From assembly GCF_016862095.1 (NCBI RefSeq), contig NZ_BOMH01000030.1, positions 34,920 through 98,919 of the forward strand: a stretch of DNA of 64,000 bases. The letters are read 5' to 3'. The DNA is from Actinoplanes cyaneus. Lineage in GTDB: Bacteria > Actinomycetota > Actinomycetes > Mycobacteriales > Micromonosporaceae. Of this stretch, positions 9,666-16,720 are shown piece after piece; within the stretch, counting starts at the first letter, position 1; every line of letters starts with the position of its first letter. The translations under genes and the position numbers were made by a program. The notes below the pieces were generated by a model. The model was not told where the DNA came from and ran no database searches. It saw only the letters and a program-made list of their open reading frames with translations.

Positions 9666-12600
9666 TCAGACAGGGTGGTCGAGCATCCGCCGGGCCGCCG
9701 CCCGGATCTCCTCGGGTGACTCCGGGTCGGCGAGCGCCTCGGCCGCCCAGGCGCGGACCCGGTCACGGCCGGCGAGGTCGGCGAGGAACTCCACCATCAG
9801 CGGGGACAGCTCCCTGCCGAGCAGGACGCGCAGCCCGCCCGAGCGCGGGCCGAGCTCCAGGCGGCCGGCGATCTCCCGCGCGACCAGCCACCCCAGAACC
9901 GACGGGTCGGCGAAACGGAAACGGCGGTCCGGATCCCGGAGCAGGGGCGCACCGGGACCGGCGAGCCGGGCCAGCACGTCGGCCGTCGAACCCAGGACGT
10001 CGGCGCCGAGCGCCCGCTCACCGGTCTCCCACAGCCGGCGGGCCAGCAGGGTCACCGCCTGCCACCGTTGCGACGACGGATCACGGTCACCCGGTTGTTC
10101 CAGCCATTCGCCCACCATCTCCCGGTAGAGGGCCGGAACGTCGGTTGCGGCCCGCAGCCGGTCCTGCGGGACACCGGCCAGCAGGGCCAGCAGCCGCGGG
10201 TTGCCGACCATGCCCACCAGCCCGTCGATCCGCCCGAGCAGGTTCCGCCGGGCCTCCGCTCGCCGCCGCGAGCCGAGCCGCCGGGTCAGGAAGTCGGCGA
10301 TGCGTGCGTCGTCGAAGCCGGTCAGGCGCACGACCAGGGGGTCCGCGTCGAGGGCGACGGCCGGGAGGTCCGGCCCGCGGCTCGCGACGACGATGGCCGT
10401 GTGCTCCCCGGCGACGCGCAGCACGGCGTCCAGCGCCCGGGCGACCTGTTCCTGCAGACCGTCGAGGAGCAGCACCACGCGTCCCTCGCGCCGCAGGTAA
10501 CGGAACTCGTCCAGGTTGAACCGGCGCAGGCCGTGCCGGAAGAACTGGATCGCCACCAGCTCGTCCAGGCTGTACGCCTGCTCGAAGCTCCGGAGGTCGA
10601 TCAGGACCGGCAACAGCGGATCGTGGCCGGCGTGCATGCGCCGGGCCAGTTCCCGAAGCAGGAAGGTCTTGCCCGTGCCGCCGGCGCCGGTGAGCCAGAC
10701 GAACCCGCCGGTGGCCTCGGCGAGCCTGCTGCGGACGAGTTCCAGCAGGTCGCCGTCGCCCGGCGTCTCCGGGCGCAGCGTGTAGAGCGGCGGAACGTAG
10801 AGGCCAGGCGTGAAGGCCGGGTCGTCGCCGAGCCGGGCCGCCTGCGCCTCGGCGAACCGCAGCAGGTCGTCGCCGAGCTGGAAGTCGGCGAAGTCGATCA
10901 CCCGGATGCCGCGGTCCGCCCCGCGGTCCCGGACCGCCGGGTCGACCGGCATCACGCGGCAGACCAGCGTGGCGTCCCGGACCCGCCCCTCCCGCCGGAC
11001 CACCTCGTCCCGGAAACGCTCGACGAGGCCGGCCGTGGGCTCACCGTCGAAGACTCCGATGCAGTGCCGTTCGGCGCCGGGCGAGGCGACCAGGTAACCG
11101 TCGGGCGACGACTGCCAGCGGCGCTCCACCAGCGGCACGTCCGGGTGGCGGAGCCGGTACGCCTGGGCCACCCGGGCCAGCAGGTCGGTCCGGGACGGGT
11201 CGGTGGGGTTGTCGGCGGCCTTCGGAGGCGGTGGCGGGCCTTCCTCGGCGAGCCACCAGTGGTTCCCGAACTCGTGCGTCACCCCACCCACCCGCAACGC
11301 CCCCGGACGCAGGTCGACCACCTGCGCCCGGTCCGGCGTCCCGATCGCCGGCACCCCGGTCAGGCCGAGCTCCCGCACCCCGCCGCCCTGCCCGTGCAGC
11401 ACCACGTCCAGGTGCGGGGCGAGCACGGCCAGCTCCGCGGTGTCGTGGTGGACGACGCCGATCCGGAGCCAGCCGCGGTCCTCGTAGTCGCGCAACCGGT
11501 CGGCGAACCAGGTCAGCTGAGCCTCGCCGAGGCCGCCAGCATCGCGTTCGCCCGGCAGGTGGCTGACCGGGACGGTGGAGTTGAGCGCGGCCACGACAGT
11601 GCGCAGCTTCGGGATCTCGTACATCTGCCAGGGTTGGTGTGGCTGGAACGCGCTGCCGCCGGGCAGGTTCTTGGTCATCGCCGCGAACGGCTCCCACTTC
11701 GGCCAGTACGGCGGGATCGGCTCGAGCCCGTCCGCGCTCCGCTCGAGGAAGTACGCCAGGCACAGTCCCTCGTTGACGTCGGTGAGCCCGGGTGTCACGA
11801 CGATCCGCCCGGGCGGCAGCTCCAGCCCGGCGCTCAGTTCCGCGAGCCGCTCGTACGCGGTCCGGTACTCGGGCGAGGTGGCACGGCGGGCGACGCTGCC
11901 GGTGACGACGATCAGGTCCGGCGCGACGCCCTCGGGCAGATCGGCGTCAGACACCGGTTCGCGCAGGTGCAGGATGGTCAGCCGGTTCCGGGTCGGGCCC
12001 AGCGGCCGCCCACCGCCGTTCAGGCCGCTGATGAACCGTCGCAGCACGTCGGTGCCGATGCTCGCGAAGGGCTCGGCCGCACCGGTTTCGCCCGGCTCGT
12101 CCACCGGCATCGTGGCCAGCGCGGTGAACAGCACACCGGTCCGCTCCGGATGCCGTTCGAGGTAGGCGGAGACCTCCTCGTAGACCCGGCTCGGATCGTC
12201 CGTCTCCCCGTGCGCCCGCAGGGCGTGCCGCACGCCGGGCAGGAACGTGAAGTGCTGCTCGTCAGCGGACCGGCCGGACAACTCCGAGATCGGTTTCAGC
12301 AGGCCTCCGCAGAGCACCTCGGACAGGTGCGCCAGCCCCGAGCCGGGCAGCATCACGGCTTGCAGCAGCCGCATCACGGCGAGGTTGAGCGGCCTCACGA
12401 CCGACAGGTAGCGAGCCAGATCGGCCGCCTCGGGCGATGCACCGGCGCGGAAGTCGCGCACCCGCCGAGCGGCCGGCAGACCGGGAGCCTGCTGCACCGG
12501 CCGGCGGGTGCGCGGCGCCGCCCCGGCAGGCGTCACCACCGCGTCGATCCCACCCGGCGCCCGACCCGCGACCAGCCGTGACCACGTGCTCAGCCAGCGC

Positions 12601-13580
12601 GGATCGATCTCCAGGATCGGCACCGGCACGCTGCCGCCGGCCGGCCTGCGCCGCCGCATGACCGGTCGGAAGGTGTACGCCGATGCCGGCGCCCCGGCCC
12701 GCGGCGCGAACAGCCGGCCGGCCCGCGGCGCCAGCCCGGTGCGTGACCAGAGCCGCTCGGGCAGCGGCTGCAGGATCGCCACGCTCGCGCGCCGGCTCCA
12801 GAGGGCGAGCAGCCCGGACATCCGCCCGTCGTGCCAGGGTTCACCGATACCGTCGCTGAGCACCAGGAGAAGGTGGTCGCCGGGCCGTTCGGCGAGCCGT
12901 TTCAGCGACGGCCGGGCGCCGGCGGGCCGGACCACCCCGGGCCTCCCGGCGGCGTCGAGCCCGAGGTGCAGCACCCGCATCGTCCGGAACGCGCCCAGCC
13001 GTTCCAGCAGGACGCTCACCTCCCGGCCGAGCTGGTGCCAGATGCCGGGGACCGAGCTGTCGTCGAGCAGCAGGGTGAGGTGCAGCCAGCGCTCCGGCGC
13101 GGGCCGCCAGACCGGGGTCCAGATCCCGCGTTCGGCGATCTGCCGGGCGGTGGCCCCCTCGTCGATGACGACCTGACGGGTGGAGGGCAACCGGCGTTTC
13201 AGCGGGCGCAGCGCGTACATCGTGCGGCCGCTGTGCGGCAGGGCCCGTGCCGTGGGCACACGCAGCGGCCGGCCCGCGGCGCCCGCGAAGGTGACGTGCT
13301 CCTGCGTCCCGTCCGCCGTGGTCACCACGGCGGGCGGCTCCGCCTCCCGGTCCGGCACGGGGGGCACGGGGGGCACGGGCAGCCGGAGGTCGACGCGCCC
13401 GTCCGGGGCGCCGGACTCCCCGGACAGCGGCCCGGCGGGCGCCGGACCGTCCGCCTCGGATGCCGCGGGGGACAGCTCGACCTGCATGGCCAGCCAGAGG
13501 GCTTCGGCGGCCTCGGCCGGGGTCAGATCCATCCCGGCTGCTCGCAGGATCGCCAGCCACCGATCGATCGGAGCGGTCAC
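9666..13580 (-). CDS. SAV_2336/vWA-like, degenerate phosphoesterase, NACHT fusion protein
   Basis: A 1304-residue protein. The N-terminus (MTAPIDRWLAILRAAGMDL) matches SAV_2336 N-terminal-domain proteins. A vWA-like region follows, with LLLDDSS near 170-176 and VLSDGIGEPW near 240-249; the third MIDAS serine is not evident. Residues about 530-770 copy the phosphoesterase-like domain of the 4714-9660 gene but are more degraded: LREP for DxH, TGS for GD, GLTD for GNHD and LHGQ for GxH. A linker with VIDFADFQ leads to NACHT with Walker A GAGGTGKT (965-972). Walker B reads LLLDGLQEQ (1037-1045) where NACHT proteins usually have DGxDE. No WD40 sensor follows. Its start overlaps the MoxR stop by four bases. 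It likely serves as the vWA partner of the MoxR/VMAP system. Confidence 0.88.
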   Translation of the reverse strand: MTAPIDRWLAILRAAGMDLTPAEAAEALWLAMQVELSPAASEADGPAPAGPLSGESGAPDGRVDLRLPVPPVPPVPDREAEPPAVVTTADGTQEHVTFAGAAGRPLRVPTARALPHSGRTMYALRPLKRRLPSTRQVVIDEGATARQIAERGIWTPVWRPAPERWLHLTLLLDDSSVPGIWHQLGREVSVLLERLGAFRTMRVLHLGLDAAGRPGVVRPAGARPSLKRLAERPGDHLLLVLSDGIGEPWHDGRMSGLLALWSRRASVAILQPLPERLWSRTGLAPRAGRLFAPRAGAPASAYTFRPVMRRRRPAGGSVPVPILEIDPRWLSTWSRLVAGRAPGGIDAVVTPAGAAPRTRRPVQQAPGLPAARRVRDFRAGASPEAADLARYLSVVRPLNLAVMRLLQAVMLPGSGLAHLSEVLCGGLLKPISELSGRSADEQHFTFLPGVRHALRAHGETDDPSRVYEEVSAYLERHPERTGVLFTALATMPVDEPGETGAAEPFASIGTDVLRRFISGLNGGGRPLGPTRNRLTILHLREPVSDADLPEGVAPDLIVVTGSVARRATSPEYRTAYERLAELSAGLELPPGRIVVTPGLTDVNEGLCLAYFLERSADGLEPIPPYWPKWEPFAAMTKNLPGGSAFQPHQPWQMYEIPKLRTVVAALNSTVPVSHLPGERDAGGLGEAQLTWFADRLRDYEDRGWLRIGVVHHDTAELAVLAPHLDVVLHGQGGGVRELGLTGVPAIGTPDRAQVVDLRPGALRVGGVTHEFGNHWWLAEEGPPPPPKAADNPTDPSRTDLLARVAQAYRLRHPDVPLVERRWQSSPDGYLVASPGAERHCIGVFDGEPTAGLVERFRDEVVRREGRVRDATLVCRVMPVDPAVRDRGADRGIRVIDFADFQLGDDLLRFAEAQAARLGDDPAFTPGLYVPPLYTLRPETPGDGDLLELVRSRLAEATGGFVWLTGAGGTGKTFLLRELARRMHAGHDPLLPVLIDLRSFEQAYSLDELVAIQFFRHGLRRFNLDEFRYLRREGRVVLLLDGLQEQVARALDAVLRVAGEHTAIVVASRGPDLPAVALDADPLVVRLTGFDDARIADFLTRRLGSRRRAEARRNLLGRIDGLVGMVGNPRLLALLAGVPQDRLRAATDVPALYREMVGEWLEQPGDRDPSSQRWQAVTLLARRLWETGERALGADVLGSTADVLARLAGPGAPLLRDPDRRFRFADPSVLGWLVAREIAGRLELGPRSGGLRVLLGRELSPLMVEFLADLAGRDRVRAWAAEALADPESPEEIRAAARRMLDHPV

Positions 13581-14572
13581 GCCGGCCCGCTCAGCTCGCG
13601 CAACACCACCTTGACCAACTCGTCGCGATCCGGCTGGCCCTCGCCCCCGGCGACATGCAACAGGTACGCGGCGTTGAGCACCTGATCGGTGGCGAGTGCG
13701 GAAGTGGCGCGCAGGGTCATGAACTCGGCGATCAGCGCGTTCGCGGCGGCCATCGTCGTGGGGCCCAGGTGCGCCTCGACGATGGCCCGCAACCGGGGCT
13801 CGTCCGGCGCGTCGAGCTCCAGCCGGACGCAGCGCCGCAGGAACGCGGGCGGGAACTCGCGCTCGCCGTTGCTGGTCAGGACCACGAACGGGAACTCCCG
13901 GCAGCGCACCCGGCCGCCCTCGACACCCACCCGTTCACCGTCGTCGGCCGGGCGGACCCGCACCAGCGGCGTGCGGTCGGCGACGCGTTCCAGCTCGGGG
14001 ATGCGGTACTCGCCCACCTCGAAGATGTCGAGCAGTTCGTTCGGCAGATCGATGTCCCCCTTGTCGATCTCGTCGATGAGCAGCACGCGGGGCAGCTCGT
14101 AGGGCGCGAACGCGGTGCCGAGCGGGCCGAGCCGCAGGAATCGGCCGATGTCCGGCTCCTGGCCCGGTCGCAGGCTGGCCTCCTCGATCCGGCCGACCGC
14201 GTCGTAGGTGTAGAGACCGGAAAGCAGCGTCGACCGGCTGGTGATCGGCCAGCGCAGCACGCCGCCGAGCATCAGCTCGTGCGCGACGGCGTAGGCGAGC
14301 GTCGACTTGCCGGTGCCCGGGTCGCCGGTGACGAGCAGCGGGCGGCGCAGGTGCAGCGCCACGTTGACCATCCGGACGGTTTTCTCGTCGGGCTGGTAGG
14401 GCGCCACCCGGGCCCGGTCCGGTAGCCGCCGTCCGACCGGCGCGTCCCGCTCGAACCCGGTGACGGGCCCGCCGTCGAACTCCCGCCACGGCGGCGCGCC
14501 GGCCCGCCGGAGGATCCGCTCACCTCCGGTGTCCACCTCCCCCGTGCCCCGGTAGATCCGGAACTCACCCAC
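13577..14572 (-). CDS. MoxR-family AAA+ ATPase
   Basis: A 331-residue AAA+ ATPase of the MoxR type. Walker A GDPGTGKS is at 83-90, Walker B LLIDEIDKGD begins at 164, the sensor-1 segment VLTSNGERE is near 231-239 and candidate arginine fingers are Arg246/Arg247 (FLRRC). MoxR proteins usually act as chaperone-like remodelers with a vWA partner. Here the next gene encodes a vWA-like fusion and the previous one a VMAP protein, as in vWA-MoxR-VMAP ternary systems. It overlaps the upstream gene by 8 bases and the downstream gene by 4, so stoichiometric coupled translation is likely. No membrane segment is seen. Confidence 0.93.
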   Translation of the reverse strand: MGEFRIYRGTGEVDTGGERILRRAGAPPWREFDGGPVTGFERDAPVGRRLPDRARVAPYQPDEKTVRMVNVALHLRRPLLVTGDPGTGKSTLAYAVAHELMLGGVLRWPITSRSTLLSGLYTYDAVGRIEEASLRPGQEPDIGRFLRLGPLGTAFAPYELPRVLLIDEIDKGDIDLPNELLDIFEVGEYRIPELERVADRTPLVRVRPADDGERVGVEGGRVRCREFPFVVLTSNGEREFPPAFLRRCVRLELDAPDEPRLRAIVEAHLGPTTMAAANALIAEFMTLRATSALATDQVLNAAYLLHVAGGEGQPDRDELVKVVLRELSGPA

Positions 14573-16439
14573 CCGCGTCCCCCCTCGGTGGCGTCATGAG
14601 CGCCCGGTTCACCCGGCGCCCCGGGTCGTCCCAGAACAGGACGACGTCGTTCCCGCACTCCGGCCCCTTCTCGGCGGCCGCGAGTTGCCGCATCTGCAGG
14701 ATCTGCTCGGGTACGTCGTCGCGCCGCACCCCGAGAAGCGCCCTCGCGACCGCCTCGCCCAGTTCCGAGCCGGCGCACCCGGTGTGGTCCACCCCGGTCT
14801 CACCGCCGCAGCCCTTGCGGCGCCACAGCATGATCGGGATCCCGCTGTCCAGGCCGATGTCGAGCGCCGTGCGCAGCCGGGCCCACCGCTGGGGGGTGTC
14901 CGGCAGTACCAACGTGCCGAGGCTGCGGTTCTGCGCGATCTCGGCCTGCAGCTTCTCCTTGTCGAGCCGGTCCTCGCAGGCCACGGTCTTCAGGGTGGGC
15001 GCGTCGACGCCGATCAGCTCACCGGCCAGCGCGTCCCAGCGCTCCTGCCAGTTGGCGAGCACCTCCTCGTCGTCCGGCTCCGCCGGGTCCAGCTCGAACC
15101 TCTCCACCGCGCGGACCACCACCGGGTTGTTCAGCCCGAGCACCGAGACGGTTCGCCGGCCTGGTCGCGGCCAGTGCTCGACCGCCTCGTCGAGCAGCTC
15201 GATCGGCAGCACCAGCTCGATCATCGGCGCCCGGGCGCCGGACGTGCGCCGGGCCAGACGGGGCAGGTGTTCCCGCAGATGTGCCCAGAGCTCGCCGGCC
15301 GAGAAATCCGGTCCCCCGAGGTCGAGCGCGGCCACCGCGACGCCGTCGTGCTTCCAGATCTCGCACCGGTAGCGCTGCTGGTTCGAGCCCAGCGGACGCA
15401 CGTGGACCAGCACCGACGACAGCCCGGCGGCCGGGGCGGTCGCGGCGCCGGACCGGGTGACCTGCACCCGTTCCCAGTCCTCGGAGGTCTGCGCGGTCAT
15501 CATCGCCCACTGGACGAGTTGCTCGGCCAGCGAGTCGCGCGCCGACCGGGCGCGGAGCATCGTGTACGCCATGACGGGCGGCAGCCCGTCCGACGGCCGC
15601 GCCAGTTCGGCCAGCTCGGCGACCACGTCACCGTGATCGAGCAGCGGATGCGACGGCTCGGCGGCCGGGTCCCCGGCGACCCTCCGATAGTCCGCCAGGT
15701 ATTCGTCGTCCCCCATCGGTGGCAGCTGGGCGAGGAGTTCCCGCAGGTGAGACTCGCGCCGGACCTCGATCGTGCCATTGCCGGCCGCACGGAACCACGC
15801 GTGATTGCGGCGGTGGTGCGCCTCGTGGCCCCGGCGAAGAGCGCGGTACGCCTCAGCCGGCATGATCAGGCGCAACGCCCGGATCAGGACGGCCACGCCC
15901 CCGGACATCTGACCCACCTGCCGGGCCGCCTTGGTGATCCCGCAGATGCCGCCGGTCTCGATGTTCAGCACCGGGCCGCCCGACATCCCGGATTCGACCG
16001 TGTCGCCGACGAGCCTGATCATCTTCGCGTACTCCCCGCCGTGCGTGTACCGGCCGGTGGTCCGCTCGGGCGACCTCCCGAACACGTCGGCGTGCCCGAG
16101 CGCGACGAAGTCCGCACTCGACGCCGGCCGGTGGTCGTCGAGCCACACCACCGGCTGCTGGCTGCCCTCCGGCAGCTCGACCTCGACGACCGCCACATCC
16201 GGGTACGGCGAGATCTCGTGCCCCGGGCCCGGTGCCGAACCCCACCTGACGAGTCCGCGCAGTTCCTGCCCACGCCACCGGACCGTGACCCGGCTGCCCG
16301 GCCCGCCTGCCACGTGCGCGCAGGTCACGATCATGTTCGGCGCGATGAAGAACCCGCTGCCGCCCACCGGCTCGGAGATCAGGACCAGGCACTTGCGCAG
16401 GTGGTCGGTGAGCTGGTCGACGACCGTGGGACCGGACAC
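14565..16439 (-). CDS. Trypsin-like protease fused to VMAP C-terminal region
   Basis: This 624-residue protein has no signal peptide and should be cytosolic. Residues 1-200 form a trypsin-like domain with a complete visible triad: His42 (TCAHV), Asp81 (YPDVAVVE) and Ser153 (ESGMSGGP). A helical middle (about 220-315) resembles effector-associated or VMAP-middle regions. The C-terminal part, ending GIPIMLWRRKG and later VVLFWDDPGRR, resembles the vWA-MoxR-associated protein (VMAP) C-terminal domain. In known ternary systems the VMAP couples sensing to an effector, here presumably the protease (inference). The start is GTG 16439, four bases after the stop of a small upstream ORF. It opens an operon with MoxR and the vWA/NACHT fusion. 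Confidence 0.88.
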   Translation of the reverse strand: MSGPTVVDQLTDHLRKCLVLISEPVGGSGFFIAPNMIVTCAHVAGGPGSRVTVRWRGQELRGLVRWGSAPGPGHEISPYPDVAVVEVELPEGSQQPVVWLDDHRPASSADFVALGHADVFGRSPERTTGRYTHGGEYAKMIRLVGDTVESGMSGGPVLNIETGGICGITKAARQVGQMSGGVAVLIRALRLIMPAEAYRALRRGHEAHHRRNHAWFRAAGNGTIEVRRESHLRELLAQLPPMGDDEYLADYRRVAGDPAAEPSHPLLDHGDVVAELAELARPSDGLPPVMAYTMLRARSARDSLAEQLVQWAMMTAQTSEDWERVQVTRSGAATAPAAGLSSVLVHVRPLGSNQQRYRCEIWKHDGVAVAALDLGGPDFSAGELWAHLREHLPRLARRTSGARAPMIELVLPIELLDEAVEHWPRPGRRTVSVLGLNNPVVVRAVERFELDPAEPDDEEVLANWQERWDALAGELIGVDAPTLKTVACEDRLDKEKLQAEIAQNRSLGTLVLPDTPQRWARLRTALDIGLDSGIPIMLWRRKGCGGETGVDHTGCAGSELGEAVARALLGVRRDDVPEQILQMRQLAAAEKGPECGNDVVLFWDDPGRRVNRALMTPPRGDAGG

Positions 16440-16443
16440 GCCG

Positions 16444-16614
16444 TCACCCGGGCTCGCCGGCGCGCCACGGGCCCCGCGGCGCGTCCGGGCCGGCCCGTCC
16501 GGGGATCACCGGCCGACCGGCGAACCTCTCGCCGGAGCCGATGCCGGCACCCTCCCGTCCGGGCTCCACTGTGGCCCGGGCGGCCGGGCGTTCCACCTCG
16601 ATCAGCTCGCGCAC
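16444..16614 (-). CDS. Small coupled ORF upstream of the VMAP protease (56 aa)
   Basis: A 56-codon frame begins at GTG 16614. A strong ribosome-binding site, GGAGGG (complement of 16621-16626), lies six bases before the start. The product starts MRELIEVERPAARATVEPG and is Pro/Gly/Arg-rich towards its end. Its stop is four bases before the VMAP gene start, so it is probably translated and coupled. Trypsin/VMAP genes in actinobacteria often have a small upstream protein (CU044_2847-like); this one is shorter and I cannot confirm the relation. It could be a leader peptide, a truncated partner, or the true first coding exon of the operon without function. Confidence 0.55.
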   Translation of the reverse strand: MRELIEVERPAARATVEPGREGAGIGSGERFAGRPVIPGRAGPDAPRGPWRAGEPG

Positions 16615-16682
16615 CCGTGTCCCTCCGCTTCGACGAGGTCACTCTTGGTGCAACCGTAATGCCCCGGGCACACCCGGCAGAA

Positions 16683-16713
16683 GGCCCGGACGGGGTTTCT
16701 CCCCGTCCGGGCC
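16683..16713 (-). terminator. Hairpin terminator after the S8 protease gene
   Basis: A perfect 13-base inverted repeat (16683-16695 and 16701-16713) encloses a five-base loop, directly after the stop of the leftward S8-like protease gene. It lacks a long U run, as is common in GC-rich actinobacteria. It probably separates that gene's transcript from the conflict-system operon that begins about 70 bases further on. Confidence 0.8.
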
Positions 16714-16720
16714 GTCAGCG

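Noticed and set aside
10068..12581. An 837-codon plus-strand frame opposite the vWA/NACHT gene
   Set aside because: It has the composition of a GC-rich shadow frame, and the minus-strand protein carries recognisable SAV_2336, phosphoesterase-like and NACHT motifs.
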